DNA from: Neolewinella persica DSM 23188
GTDB taxonomy: Bacteria; Bacteroidota; Bacteroidia; Chitinophagales; Saprospiraceae
Assembly (NCBI RefSeq): GCF_000373105.1
Contig: NZ_KB890454.1
Span: forward strand, 1,690 to 41,587
DNA length: 39,898 nt
Direction of reading: 5' to 3'
Position 1 is the first letter of the stretch; the number at the start of each line of letters is the position of its first letter. A program made the position numbers and the translations under genes. Below are positions 30,917 through 39,876 of this stretch, in pieces. The notes beneath the pieces are model-generated. The model worked only from the letters and a program-made list of their open reading frames with translations. It did no database searches and had not been told where the DNA came from.

Positions 30917-33277
30917 ATGATTACCCGCATGCGTTTACCTCCATTTATCTTGTTCATTCTTCTGTTTTCAGGAGGTAATGTCTTCGCCCAACCCGAACCC
31001 TGTGGCGATACTCCCGCAATGACCTCTAACTGTCTGGATGCCTGCGCAATTTGTGACATTGACGGTTTCAGGGGGCGTAATAACTCTACGCTGCGGGGGC
31101 AGCGGGTAGATAATTTCTGTACCACCTTTAACCACAATATGGGCTTCGTCGCCTTCATTGCAGGCACGGAAAACCTGAGTATAGAAGTGACGGTGGAGAA
31201 CTGTAACCCAGCCTTTAATTCGGGGCTGGAAATCGGATTGTTTGAAAGTTTTGATTGCGAAACGTTTGTACCTGTCTCCGGCTGTAACACGGATGTAGCG
31301 CCAAATACAACGGTTCCCTTTAGTAATACTGTCCCCCTGGTCGTAGGCCAACACTATTACCTGATCATGGATGGATCAGGAGGAGATGTTTGTGATTGGG
31401 TTTTTAAGGTCGTTGAGGGCAGCACTGCGGTTGGGCAATTAACTACTTCCGGAACCCTGTCCAATATTCCCGAAACCTGCCCCGGTCTGCCAACACATTT
31501 TGAGGCTGCCAATACTGAGGCCGGAGCAGCCTTATTCCATTGGGAAGTGGACGGGCAAAGGCAGCGAACTACCAATCAACCAGAAGTAGACCTGAGTTTT
31601 CCGTCTGATGGTAACTTTGAAGTTTGTGTCGTTGCCGCTAACGTTTGTGACGAAGCCCCAGCAAGCTGTACGACCATCAACGTCCGTACCCCCAACGTCT
31701 TCCGGTTGGATACGACCATCTGCCAGGACCAGTTCATCACAGTTGCAGACACCATTTTGCGCACGTCAGGCGCCTACGACTTTGTCGTCGTATTACCTAA
31801 TGGCTGTGACAGCATGATCTTTGTAGCGCTGGAGGTACTGCCACAGGCCCGGGAGTCAATTGATGTCAACCTCTGCGTAGGAGATGAATTTTTTATTGGT
31901 GATACCCCATATTCGACTACCGGCGTTTTTCAAGACACCATCATGACGGTAGCTGCCTGCGACAGCATTGTCACCCTTGACTTATTCATGATTGAATGTG
32001 AAATAAGAGGAGCTACGAGGTTTCTCCCGCCAAGGTGCCGTGGCGAAGCCACGGGGCAATTGATCTTTTCTGTAGAAAACGGAACCCCACCGTTTTCCTA
32101 CGATTGGAGCAATATTCTGGAGCCAACAGTGGGTGGGGCAGGGACAACTATTTTGTTTCAGGATAATGCCATTGAAGGTGTGCCTGTAGGGACGTATGAA
32201 ATCAATGTCAGGGACGACTTCGGAAATGATGTTGTCTTCTTTCAGGAAGTCATGGAACCTACTGAGCTTACGGTCATGGCAGAGTCGAGGCAGATCGATG
32301 AATATAACCTGAGCTGTTTTGGCGGTGCAGACGGGGAGGCAACAGCTTTGGGTATGGGAGGTGTACCTCCTTATGCTTTTGCCTGGAGCGATACACAGGT
32401 TGGGGCCCGGGCTTCGGAGCTGATAGCAGGGACGTACATCGTTAATCTGACGGATGCAAACGGTTGTGTCCGTTCGGCCAGTACCGCAATTGTACCGCCA
32501 CCAGCTATTGATTTTAGCATTGATTTTACGGACCCTAACTGCGACGGATTGGAAACCGGCATTGTGGGACTTTCCGGTGTTACCGGAGGTACGCCACCGT
32601 TTACAGTTGCACTGAACGGAGGAAACTTTGACACGCTCCTGCAATATGAAGCGTTGAGCCCGGGGAACTATACACTGGTCATCAAAGACGATAACGGCTG
32701 CATTGCAGACAGTAGCTCAGTGCTTACGGCGGCAGATATCCCCGTTATTTTTCCGTGGGAACGACTAGTAACCCAGCTGGGTTGCGACATCATTATCCCA
32801 ACCTTACTCAACAATACAAGTGTTGCCTCCCTGCGCTGGGACGACCCAACGGGTACGCTGGATTGTGATACCTGTCTGCAGCCCCGTGTACTGCCACTGG
32901 ATAACAGTTTGTACGTATTGACGGTCATATCTGACGATAATTGCTCAACGACAGATTCCCTGACCGTACGTGTTGAGAAAAACAGAGAGGTTTACCCGCC
33001 TACTGCCTTCTCCCCAAACGGAGATGGAGTGAATGACAGCTTCACTCTCGGCCTGGGAAAAGCAGCCGTAGCATTACAATCATTACGGGTTTTTGACCGG
33101 TGGGGCGGTCAGGTGTTTGGGGGCTCAGACCTGCCCGTAAACAGTAATGGTGCTGGCTGGAATGGACGGGTTGATGAAGCACCCGCTCCGCCAGGAAGCT
33201 ACGTCTGGGTGGCAGAAGTACTCTATTTGGATGGGGTAATACTGCAATTCCAGGGCGAAGTGATGTTGCTAAGATGA
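30917..33277 (+). CDS. Secreted adhesin-like protein with SprB-type repeats and T9SS type B sorting domain
   Basis: 786 residues from ATG 30917 (the ORF's TTG at 30902 is rejected). Signal peptide ends near GGNVFAQ. Residues about 30-170 hold a Cys-rich beta domain (ICDIDGFRGRNNSTLRGQ, VVGQHYYLIMDGSGGDVCDW). A PKD-like module (about 185-260; FHWEVDG, FEVCVVAANVC) and two segments of the CDSxxxLDL kind follow (about 265-355). Then come three SprB-like repeats (about 360-620; LSCFGGADGEATALGMGGVPPY, SDTQVGARASELIAGTY, VNLTDANGC). The C-terminal about 90 residues, TAFSPNGDGVNDSF, LRVFDRWGGQVF, GWNGRVDEAPAPPGSY and FQGEVMLLR, are the gliding-associated type B sorting domain. Surface location by T9SS is well supported; the ligand is unknown. 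Confidence 0.92.
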   Translation: MITRMRLPPFILFILLFSGGNVFAQPEPCGDTPAMTSNCLDACAICDIDGFRGRNNSTLRGQRVDNFCTTFNHNMGFVAFIAGTENLSIEVTVENCNPAFNSGLEIGLFESFDCETFVPVSGCNTDVAPNTTVPFSNTVPLVVGQHYYLIMDGSGGDVCDWVFKVVEGSTAVGQLTTSGTLSNIPETCPGLPTHFEAANTEAGAALFHWEVDGQRQRTTNQPEVDLSFPSDGNFEVCVVAANVCDEAPASCTTINVRTPNVFRLDTTICQDQFITVADTILRTSGAYDFVVVLPNGCDSMIFVALEVLPQARESIDVNLCVGDEFFIGDTPYSTTGVFQDTIMTVAACDSIVTLDLFMIECEIRGATRFLPPRCRGEATGQLIFSVENGTPPFSYDWSNILEPTVGGAGTTILFQDNAIEGVPVGTYEINVRDDFGNDVVFFQEVMEPTELTVMAESRQIDEYNLSCFGGADGEATALGMGGVPPYAFAWSDTQVGARASELIAGTYIVNLTDANGCVRSASTAIVPPPAIDFSIDFTDPNCDGLETGIVGLSGVTGGTPPFTVALNGGNFDTLLQYEALSPGNYTLVIKDDNGCIADSSSVLTAADIPVIFPWERLVTQLGCDIIIPTLLNNTSVASLRWDDPTGTLDCDTCLQPRVLPLDNSLYVLTVISDDNCSTTDSLTVRVEKNREVYPPTAFSPNGDGVNDSFTLGLGKAAVALQSLRVFDRWGGQVFGGSDLPVNSNGAGWNGRVDEAPAPPGSYVWVAEVLYLDGVILQFQGEVMLLR

Positions 33278-33477
33278 CCTGAGGCACACCAGGACATTTT
33301 GGCTCCCTCTCCGTTGAGCCTCAGGCAAAACGCACTGGACGCGTCGCTTGGGGTAAAGGGGGCCCAAGCGTAAGCAGGGGTTAGGTCGAAAACCAAAAAT
33401 GTTCAGTAGTATGGACCTGAGGTTAATCGTGTAGAAAAGCATCTCAGCTTTCTAACGGCTCTTTTATCCTCTCCCTT

Positions 33478-33494
33478 GCACCTGCGGCCGCGCC
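33478..33494 (+). repeat. Dispersed GC-rich 17-bp motif, copy 7
   Basis: Exact motif followed by TGATTTT; intergenic, 209 bases before the pyruvate carboxylase ATG. Confidence 0.8.
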
Positions 33495-33638
33495 TGATTT
33501 TATCAGCATTGGAACCTTTGCCCCTGCTCCTTTTCCGGCGCAAGAGGGTGTATTGTTTCCCCCAAACAATCTACAAGTCGTAAATCAGGAAGAAAGTTTG
33601 AATATAAAGCTAAGCACTATTCTTTACTGTTTTTCACT

Positions 33639-33665
33639 TTGTCAGAGGTTTGCGTCCTATCTTGA
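33639..33665 (+). promoter_or_regulatory. Putative promoter of pyruvate carboxylase
   Basis: TTG (33639-33641) with TATCTTGA (33658-33665) after 16 bases resembles the Bacteroidota TTG-TAnnTTTG pair, one base shorter than the usual range. ATG is 21 bases downstream. Confidence 0.35.
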
Positions 33666-33686
33666 GCCTTACCCAATCAACACTTT

Positions 33687-36600
33687 ATGTCTGAAGTCAA
33701 TATCACTCGTTTTAAGAAAATATTAGTTGCAAACCGTGGCGAAATCGCCATTCGTATCTTGCGGGCAGCCAGTGAGTTGAAGCTACGGACGATGGCCATC
33801 TACACCTATGAGGATCGTTACAGCTTACACCGCTACAAAGCAGATGAAAGCTACCAAATAGGACCGGACGATGAACCGCTGCGTCCCTACATTGACATCA
33901 AAGCAATCATAAAACTAGCCGTGGAGCATAAGGTGGATGCCATTCATCCCGGTTATGGTTTTTTGTCGGAAAACGTAGATTTTGCCCGCGCTTGTCGTGA
34001 TGCCGGTATTGCTTTTGTCGGTCCTGCACCAGAAAGCATGGACCAACTCGGTGATAAAGTCGCCGCCAAAAACTTAGCCCGAAGAGTAGGGGTGCCACTG
34101 ATTCAGGATAGTGATCAGGACATCTCGGACCCGGAGGTGGCCGCTTCGGAAGCTGCCAGGATCGGCTATCCCGTCATCATCAAAGCAGCCAGTGGCGGCG
34201 GTGGTCGGGGTATGCGCGTTGTTCGTAACGAGAAAGCCCTGAAAGTAGAAGTGGTCGATGCCGCAAACGAGGCCGAGAAGGCCTTTGGTGATGGTACCAT
34301 CTTCCTGGAAAAATTTATCGAAAACCCTCGCCACATTGAAGTGCAGCTGCTGGGAGACCACTACGGAAACCTGGTGCACCTGCACGAACGGGATTGTTCG
34401 GTACAGCGCCGATTCCAGAAAGTAGTGGAGGTGGCACCCGCAGCCAATCTCAGCGATGAGGTAAAAGACAAACTCTATAAATACGCCCTGCAGCTCGGTA
34501 AAGCCGTGGGGTACTACTGTGCCGGTACCGTCGAATTCCTGGTTGACCAGGATGATTCGATCTACTTTATCGAGGTGAACCCCCGGATACAGGTGGAGCA
34601 TACCATTACGGAAGAAATTACGGGGATTGACCTGGTCCGTACGCAATTCCTCGTCACGATGGGATACCCCCTGGATCACCCAACGATCTTTATCCGGGAC
34701 CAATCCGACGTTCAGGTCAACGGCTTCGCCGTTCAGTGCCGGGTAACCACCGAAGACCCTTCCAACGACTTCAAGCCGGACTACGGAACTTTGATCGCCT
34801 ACCGCTCAGCGAGTGGTATGGGCATCCGGCTGGATGCCGGCTCGGCCTTCCCCGGAGCAGTCATCAGCCCGTACTTCGACAGCCTTCTGGTAAAGGTGAC
34901 CGGCACCGGGCGGACGCTCGAAGGGGCGGCCACCCGCCTGCACCGGGCACTGCGGGAATTTCGCGTACGGGGCGTTAAGACCAATGTCGGTTTCCTGCTG
35001 AATTTACTGGAAAACGAAGATTTTCAGAAGGGTAAGGCGACCGTTCGCTTTATCCCTGAGCACCCGGAGCTGATGAAGCCCCACAATTTCCGCGATCGGG
35101 GCACCAAAATGCTCACGTATCTGGCGGACGTGGTCGTGAACGGAAATTCCGACGTGAAAAACCCGGATACGAAGCGAACCTTCCTCAAACCAGTCGTCCC
35201 GGCATTCGATCTCTACGCGGAGATGCCCAAGGGCAACCGTGATAAGCTCAAGGAGCTCGGTCGCGACGGCTTTGTCGACTGGCTTAAGGCAGAGAAGAAA
35301 ATCCACTACACTGATACGACTTTCCGAGACGCCCACCAGAGCCTCCTTGCCACCCGCATGCGGATGATCGACATGCTCAACGTGGCCCGCAGCTATGCGG
35401 TGAACCAACCGGCCGACCTTTTCAGTATGGAGGTTTGGGGTGGAGCAACCTTCGATGTGGCCATGCGCTTCCTCAAGGCCGACCCCTGGCGCCGGCTCCG
35501 GAAGATCCGGACAGCAATGCCAAATACCATCCTCCAAATGTTGCTGCGTGGAAGTAATGGGGTGGGGTACAAAGCTTATCCGGATAACCTGATCGTGAAG
35601 TTCATCGAAGAAGCTGCTGCTGGCTTCCCGATATACGGCGAGGATAATAAGCCTACGGGCGAGATGACCGGAGGTATTGACCTGTTCCGAATTTTTGACT
35701 CCCTCAACTGGATCAAAAATATGGAGGTCAGCATCAAGACCGTCCGGGAAAACACCGACAGTCTGGCGGAAGCCTGTATCTGCTACACGGGAGACATCAC
35801 CGATCCGAAAAAGACGAAGTTTACACTAGACTACTACGTTAAACTGGCTAAGCAACTGGAAAGTGCCGGTGCGCACATCCTGTGTATTAAGGACATGGCC
35901 GGTTTGCTGAAACCATTGGCCGCCACGGAGTTGATCCAGGCGCTGAAGGAGGAGACGAACCTGCCGATTCACCTGCACACCCACGATACGAGCGGTATTC
36001 AGAGTGCTACTTACCTGCGGGCCATCGAGGCTGGTGTCGATGTGGTCGACGTGGCCATCAACAGTCTCTCCGGTCTGACATCTCAACCAGGCTACAACTC
36101 CATCGCCGCCATGATGCAGGGGCATGAACGGGAAAACCCCGTTAACCTGCCGCTGCTGAATGAGTATGCCGATTACTGGGAGACGGTCCGGAGCTATTAC
36201 TATCCCTTCGAGACGGAACTCCGGGCGGGTACGGCGACCATTTATGATACCGAGATTCCTGGCGGACAGTATTCTAACTTACGGCCCCAGGCCCGCGGCC
36301 TCGGACTTGAAGACCAGTTTCCCACCATCCGGGATAACTACTCCGCCGCCAACGAACTGTTCGGTAACCTGGTGAAAGTGACGCCCTCCAGCAAAGTGGT
36401 AGGCGACATGGCCATGTTCATGACTTCTAATGGTCTTACCGCCGAAGACGTCATTCGCCGCGGGGCGAAACTGGACTTCCCCGACAGTGTCAAAAACCTG
36501 ATGCGCGGGGACCTTGGCCAAATAGAAGGCGGCTTCAACGCCGAAATACAAAAGCTGGTTCTCAAAGGAGAAAAGCCCTTTACCGACCGCCCCAATGCCC

Positions 36601-37190
36601 ACCTCGAACCAATTGATTGGAAGGAAGCCACGGCGGAATACACGGAGAAGTTTGGCGTTAAACCAGACGACAAAGCTTTGCTTGCCTACCTGCTTTACCC
36701 GAAAGTATACGCTGATTACTTCGCCTTTGAAGAAGAGTTTGGTCAGGTGGCCAACCTGCCGACTAAGGCCTTCTTCTATGGCCTCAAGTCCAACGAAGAA
36801 GTACTGGTGCGACTGAGCGCGGGAAAGACAATTACCGTTAAGTACCTCAATAAAACCGTACCCGACGATCAGGGTAACCGCCTTGTGTTCTTCAGCCTCA
36901 ACGGCCAGACCCGCAGTATTACGGTGCGCGACCGGACTTTGAACAAGGAGATTAAAGTCAACCAGAAGGCCGTAGCCGAAGGCGAAGTAGGCAGCCCGTT
37001 GATGGGGAACCTTAGTCGCATCTTAGTCAAAGTCGGTGATCAGGTAAAATCGGGAGATCCACTCTTTATCATCGAGGCGATGAAAATGGAATCAACCATT
37101 ACCAGCCCGATTGATGGAGAAGTGCAGGCCATTTCACTGAAGGAAAAAACGTTGGTGGATACGGATGATTTAGTGGTTACTGTGGGGTAG
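33687..37190 (+). CDS. pyc: Pyruvate carboxylase
   Basis: 1167 residues, the usual size of the single-chain enzyme. Order: biotin carboxylase (about 8-480; ILVANRGEIAIRILRAASEL, KAASGGGGRGMRVV ATP-grasp loop, EVNPRIQVEHTITEEITG), carboxyltransferase (from D543 in DTTFRDAHQSLLATRMR; metal-site HLHTHDTSG), the linking allosteric region (about 950-1090) and a biotinyl domain with EAMKMES (biotin on Lys 1133). The enzyme converts pyruvate, bicarbonate and ATP to oxaloacetate to refill the citric acid cycle. All expected motifs are present and the start MSEVNITRFKKILVANRGE fits. No biotin ligase or regulator is next to it; it appears monocistronic. Confidence 0.97.
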   Translation: MSEVNITRFKKILVANRGEIAIRILRAASELKLRTMAIYTYEDRYSLHRYKADESYQIGPDDEPLRPYIDIKAIIKLAVEHKVDAIHPGYGFLSENVDFARACRDAGIAFVGPAPESMDQLGDKVAAKNLARRVGVPLIQDSDQDISDPEVAASEAARIGYPVIIKAASGGGGRGMRVVRNEKALKVEVVDAANEAEKAFGDGTIFLEKFIENPRHIEVQLLGDHYGNLVHLHERDCSVQRRFQKVVEVAPAANLSDEVKDKLYKYALQLGKAVGYYCAGTVEFLVDQDDSIYFIEVNPRIQVEHTITEEITGIDLVRTQFLVTMGYPLDHPTIFIRDQSDVQVNGFAVQCRVTTEDPSNDFKPDYGTLIAYRSASGMGIRLDAGSAFPGAVISPYFDSLLVKVTGTGRTLEGAATRLHRALREFRVRGVKTNVGFLLNLLENEDFQKGKATVRFIPEHPELMKPHNFRDRGTKMLTYLADVVVNGNSDVKNPDTKRTFLKPVVPAFDLYAEMPKGNRDKLKELGRDGFVDWLKAEKKIHYTDTTFRDAHQSLLATRMRMIDMLNVARSYAVNQPADLFSMEVWGGATFDVAMRFLKADPWRRLRKIRTAMPNTILQMLLRGSNGVGYKAYPDNLIVKFIEEAAAGFPIYGEDNKPTGEMTGGIDLFRIFDSLNWIKNMEVSIKTVRENTDSLAEACICYTGDITDPKKTKFTLDYYVKLAKQLESAGAHILCIKDMAGLLKPLAATELIQALKEETNLPIHLHTHDTSGIQSATYLRAIEAGVDVVDVAINSLSGLTSQPGYNSIAAMMQGHERENPVNLPLLNEYADYWETVRSYYYPFETELRAGTATIYDTEIPGGQYSNLRPQARGLGLEDQFPTIRDNYSAANELFGNLVKVTPSSKVVGDMAMFMTSNGLTAEDVIRRGAKLDFPDSVKNLMRGDLGQIEGGFNAEIQKLVLKGEKPFTDRPNAHLEPIDWKEATAEYTEKFGVKPDDKALLAYLLYPKVYADYFAFEEEFGQVANLPTKAFFYGLKSNEEVLVRLSAGKTITVKYLNKTVPDDQGNRLVFFSLNGQTRSITVRDRTLNKEIKVNQKAVAEGEVGSPLMGNLSRILVKVGDQVKSGDPLFIIEAMKMESTITSPIDGEVQAISLKEKTLVDTDDLVVTVG

Positions 37191-37191
37191 T

Positions 37192-37328
37192 GGGGCGAGT
37201 TGTCGAGTTATCAGGTGTCCTGTTTTCAAGGTTGTCAAGTTTTCAGGGGAGGGTGTCCGGGCCTTAAAATTTGGAGGGGAATTCGCAAACCCGATAACTT
37301 GACAACCCGACAACTTGAAAACTCGACA
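37192..37328. repeat. GTTGTCGAG/GTTGTCAAG inverted-repeat element
   Basis: Left half contains GAGTTGTCGAGTTATCAGG and AGGTTGTCAAGTTTTCAGG; right half contains CCCGATAACTTGACAACCC, GACAACTTGAAAACTCGAC. The two halves are complementary over about 40 bases and lie exactly between convergent genes. Same word family as 10065 and 38256. Confidence 0.8.
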
Positions 37329-37832
37329 TCACTCCTTCCGCCGGTAAATCCCCAAAAAAGCCACCTGTAGCAATGTCCCGTCGGTCCCGACGATGTCCCA
37401 TTTTTGGGTAACGGTCCCATCTTCATTGGCCGTCCAGGTAATTTCATTGTAGAATTTGGCGCCAGTGCGGCCGGTTTGTTCGGTGGACCGCATTGTCATC
37501 ACCCCGGGTACGGCCGTTCCCTTTAGCACGAGAGGTCGCCCGGCATTGTCCATCCAGGTCTGGTTCCAGGTGGAATCCTGGTAATTATAGTGGTTGAAGC
37601 TGCGGCCGGTGGAACCGCTGGCTCCTCGCCAGTGCTCGGTCAAAACACAACCGTTCTCCAGTTTTTCAATGGTATTTTCTCCAACTATGGTGCCGGAGGT
37701 ATCCACGACTTCCCAATCGCCGACCCAGAAGTCGAAGGCCCGAAAGGCTTCGTTGCAGCAGGGGCAGGGGGTGGTTTGGCCGCAGAGGGGGCTTAGCGTA
37801 AAGAGTAGCAGTAAAATGGGTAGAATCCGCAT
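37329..37832 (-). CDS. Secreted DUF1579-like lipocalin-fold protein
   Basis: A 167-residue protein with signal peptide MRILPILLLLFTLSPLCGQ. After CPCCNEAFRAFDFWVGDWEV it follows the FDFWxGxWxV...G.N.I...GCVLTEHW...GSTGRSFNHY pattern of DUF1579-like proteins. It ends in a beta-rich region, VTQKWDIVGTDGTLLQVAFLGIYR. A small periplasmic or outer-membrane-facing beta-barrel binding protein is likely; the ligand is unknown. CPCC after the signal is unusual and might bind metal or be a disulphide pair. Convergent with pyruvate carboxylase. Confidence 0.72.
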   Translation of the reverse strand: MRILPILLLLFTLSPLCGQTTPCPCCNEAFRAFDFWVGDWEVVDTSGTIVGENTIEKLENGCVLTEHWRGASGSTGRSFNHYNYQDSTWNQTWMDNAGRPLVLKGTAVPGVMTMRSTEQTGRTGAKFYNEITWTANEDGTVTQKWDIVGTDGTLLQVAFLGIYRRKE

Positions 37833-37962
37833 GTCGAGTGGGCTGGTTGATAAAGATTGGCTGCCAGGGTAACGGGAAGAAGGACAGTTTTGCTGCTTTA
37901 GGGTTGCGTCAGAAGGGCGCGGGGATTTATTTGATTCCTGACCGTTTGTTGCCTAATCAAGG

Positions 37963-37979
37963 GGCGCGGCCGCAGGTGC
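37963..37979 (-). repeat. Dispersed GC-rich 17-bp motif, copy 8
   Basis: Exact motif on the minus strand, intergenic, 131 bases upstream of the DUF1579-like gene. Confidence 0.8.
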
Positions 37980-38255
37980 AATGGAAAGTTTTAAAGGAGC
38001 AGTGGAGGAGGCTGAAGTCACCACTATTCTCCGCGCAACTCCGCCGCTCCGCGCGAGAATGAGATAAGTCTTCTTGCGGAGAAATGGAGAAAGGCGGAGT
38101 TAGCAGACCTAACCATAAAGATTCGGGATACGGTCGCCAAGTGATCGGTAGTGTTTCCGGGCGCTCAGCGCCACGTAATTTTCCGTGTACTTAATTGAAA
38201 TGCAAAACCGGCTAGAAATAGTCAAGTAGGCGAGTTCGGACGGCTAAAGGGTGAT

Positions 38256-38425
38256 CTCAAGTTGTCGGGGTGTCGGTCTTCAGGGCTATCGGGTTGTCTT
38301 GGACAACTGTTTTTCGAGCAGCCTCAAAAACCTTGAGTCCCAGACAACCGGACAACCAAATAACCCGACAACTTGACACCCTGAGAACTTGACAGCTGGA
38401 CATCCTGATAGCCCGACAAGAGGAT
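38256..38425. repeat. GTTGTCGGG inverted-repeat element, about 170 bp
   Basis: AAGTTGTCGGGGTGTCGGTC, GGGCTATCGGGTTGTCTTGG on the left; AGACAACCGGACAACC, AACCCGACAACTTGACACCC, CCTGATAGCCCGACAAGAGG on the right. The halves are imperfect complements around about 38325. Longest member of the family in the window. Confidence 0.8.
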
Positions 38426-38463
38426 AATTCTACTTTTCTCCCATTAAGTGTCCGGGCGCATTA

Positions 38464-38471
38464 TACCTTCG
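38464..38471 (+). promoter_or_regulatory. Putative -7 element TACCTTCG
   Basis: TAnnTTTG-like octamer ending four bases before the ATG at 38476, the same placement as TACCTTTG before the DoxX-like gene. -33 element unclear. Confidence 0.35.
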
Positions 38472-38475
38472 CGCC

Positions 38476-39192
38476 ATGCAGCCCATCTCGACCTACCTCA
38501 ACGAAACCTCCGTTTTTACCTACGAACTATCCATTCGGGTAAATTCCAAGACCTATATCGACCGGATCATCGCCTTCGAGCGGGCGTTCCTGACTCTGGG
38601 AGAGGAGTATGGCTTCTTCGTAGCCGTACCCTTCAAGTCCGGTATCCACTTGAGCCTCGGACCGCTGCTGGACAAATACGAAAAAGAACGCCACATCAGC
38701 CTGGAGCAACGCAAGACCGAGGCGATCAGCCTGCTTAATTTTCAAGAGTCGAAGTACCTGCGCAACCGCGTCGCCTACGTTGGTCTCGACGTGCGCGGTG
38801 CTGAGTTCACCGACGGTGTCCCCGTAGCCCCCATCGACTTTACTGACGAAGAACAACTCCGCGAGGCTCGCAAAATGATGGAGCTCATCCCCCTAACCGG
38901 CCCCCTGTACGAAGACCTGATGGATGAGTTTTACTGGGAGGAATACCTCAAAGTCCGCATCCGTTCCTCCGCCAACATCTGGCTGGAAACCCTCCCGGCC
39001 GTTGATGATTTCTCCGATGAGCGGGACAACCGGGCGGTTGCGGGTAGGGTAGTGCCCGTTTTCAACGCTTTTCTGCGGGCGCTGCGCGCCCTGGCGGAGG
39101 CGGACCATGGCAGCGTTACGCTGGTGGACACTTTTTCGGATTTGGTTACCGAGGAGGGGGTTTTGTTGGGGGGGGAGGTTGTTTTTGAGTGA
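38476..39192 (+). CDS. Conserved-looking cytosolic protein of unknown function
   Basis: 238 residues, no signal or membrane segment. It starts MQPISTYLNETSVFTYELSI after a TACCTTCG element. Middle: FERAFLTLGEEYGFFVAVPF, GIHLSLGPLLDKYEKERHIS; the C-terminal part is helical and acidic (EAADHGSVTLVDTFSDLVTEEG-like end). No family was recognised. Codon use and composition match the other chromosomal genes. It precedes the recombinase remnant by 12 bases; the two are not obviously linked. Confidence 0.65.
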   Translation: MQPISTYLNETSVFTYELSIRVNSKTYIDRIIAFERAFLTLGEEYGFFVAVPFKSGIHLSLGPLLDKYEKERHISLEQRKTEAISLLNFQESKYLRNRVAYVGLDVRGAEFTDGVPVAPIDFTDEEQLREARKMMELIPLTGPLYEDLMDEFYWEEYLKVRIRSSANIWLETLPAVDDFSDERDNRAVAGRVVPVFNAFLRALRALAEADHGSVTLVDTFSDLVTEEGVLLGGEVVFE

Positions 39193-39204
39193 TAGCTGGG
39201 TTAG

Positions 39205-39710
39205 CTATTTGATGCCGCGGACAATCTTAAGCACCGATGCATTTTGAAAACTATCTATAGCGGGGGACTTCGTCTAAGCGAAGTAACCAACCTTCGAATT
39301 GCAGATATCCACTCTGATCGTCTGCAAATTTTTGTGCACGGTGGTAAAGGAAAGAAGGATCGTTATACTACTTTGTCCCAAAGCCTGCTGGTTGAACTAA
39401 GACTTTATTTTGTGGAATACCAACCCAGGTATTGGCTATTTGAGGGGCAGACCGGCGGTGAGTACAGCGTTAGGAGCGTCCAGGCTATATTGAGGAAGGC
39501 CGTTATAAAAGTAAGATCAATTCCTACGCTACGGTACATACCTTGCGACACAGCTACGCTACTCATTTGCTAGAAGGAGGTACCAGTCTTCGCCACATAC
39601 AGGAATTGTTGGGTCATGCCAGCAGTCGGGCGACCGAAATTTACACGCACGTAAGCAACGAAGAAAGCGCGCGGATCGTAAGCCCGCTGGACCGCCTGAA
39701 AAAGGAGTAA
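39205..39710 (+). pseudogene. Tyrosine recombinase (XerC/D or integrase type), 5'-truncated and frameshifted
   Basis: Recombinase homology begins at 39205 directly after an in-frame stop (LFDAADNLKHRCILKTIYSG, then GGLRLSEV), so the N-terminal core-binding domain is missing. It continues to about 39507, where the frame changes; restoring one A in the AAAA run at 39505-39508 lets it read on as [20 protein letters not shown] to the TAA at 39708-39710. Catalytic residues are all present: Arg in GGLRLSE, Lys in GGKGKKDR, HTLRH, His in LLGHASS and Tyr in EIYTHVS. The ending SPLDRLKKE is typical of Bacteroidota recombinases. It is inactive unless the frameshift is a sequencing error and another protein supplies the N-terminus. 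Part of a mobile or integron-like element. Confidence 0.85.
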
Positions 39711-39725
39711 TGACCGCTGGTTGGC

Positions 39726-39876
39726 GTTGCGTAAACACTGCAGGATAATGCTTCGTTAACGAAAACCCGCCGGTACCCGACAATGAATGATGCTGTTTTG
39801 AATAGGTTGCGTAAACACTGCGGGATTTGGTTGGATTTGCGTATGTTTGGGGAGGCAGATAGTTGCTGTTTACGCA
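39726..39876. repeat. GTTGCGTAAACACTGC direct repeats with inverted copy
   Basis: GTTGCGTAAACACTGC(A/G)GGAT occurs at 39726-39746 and 39806-39826 (80 bases apart, one difference). The inverse TGTTTACGCA lies at 39867-39876. They directly follow the recombinase remnant and may be its recombination or binding sites. The remaining bases to the window end hold no gene. Confidence 0.7.

Larger units (their letters stand above)
33278..33686. other. Intergenic region before pyruvate carboxylase
   Basis: Holds a CCTGAGGC (33278-33285) / GCCTCAGG (33318-33325) inverted repeat immediately after the T9SS stop, which may end its transcript, the GC-rich motif at 33478, and an AT-rich promoter-like segment from 33600. 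No gene seen. Confidence 0.55.
37833..38475. other. Repeat-rich intergenic region
   Basis: 643 bases with the GC-rich motif (37963), GGAGGAGGCTGAAGTCACCA-type low-complexity DNA with CTCCGCGCAACTCCGCC and GCGGAGAAATGGAGAAAGGC (37995-38100), and the long GTTGTCGGG element at 38256-38425. No credible gene; short ORFs are repeat sequence. Confidence 0.65.
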
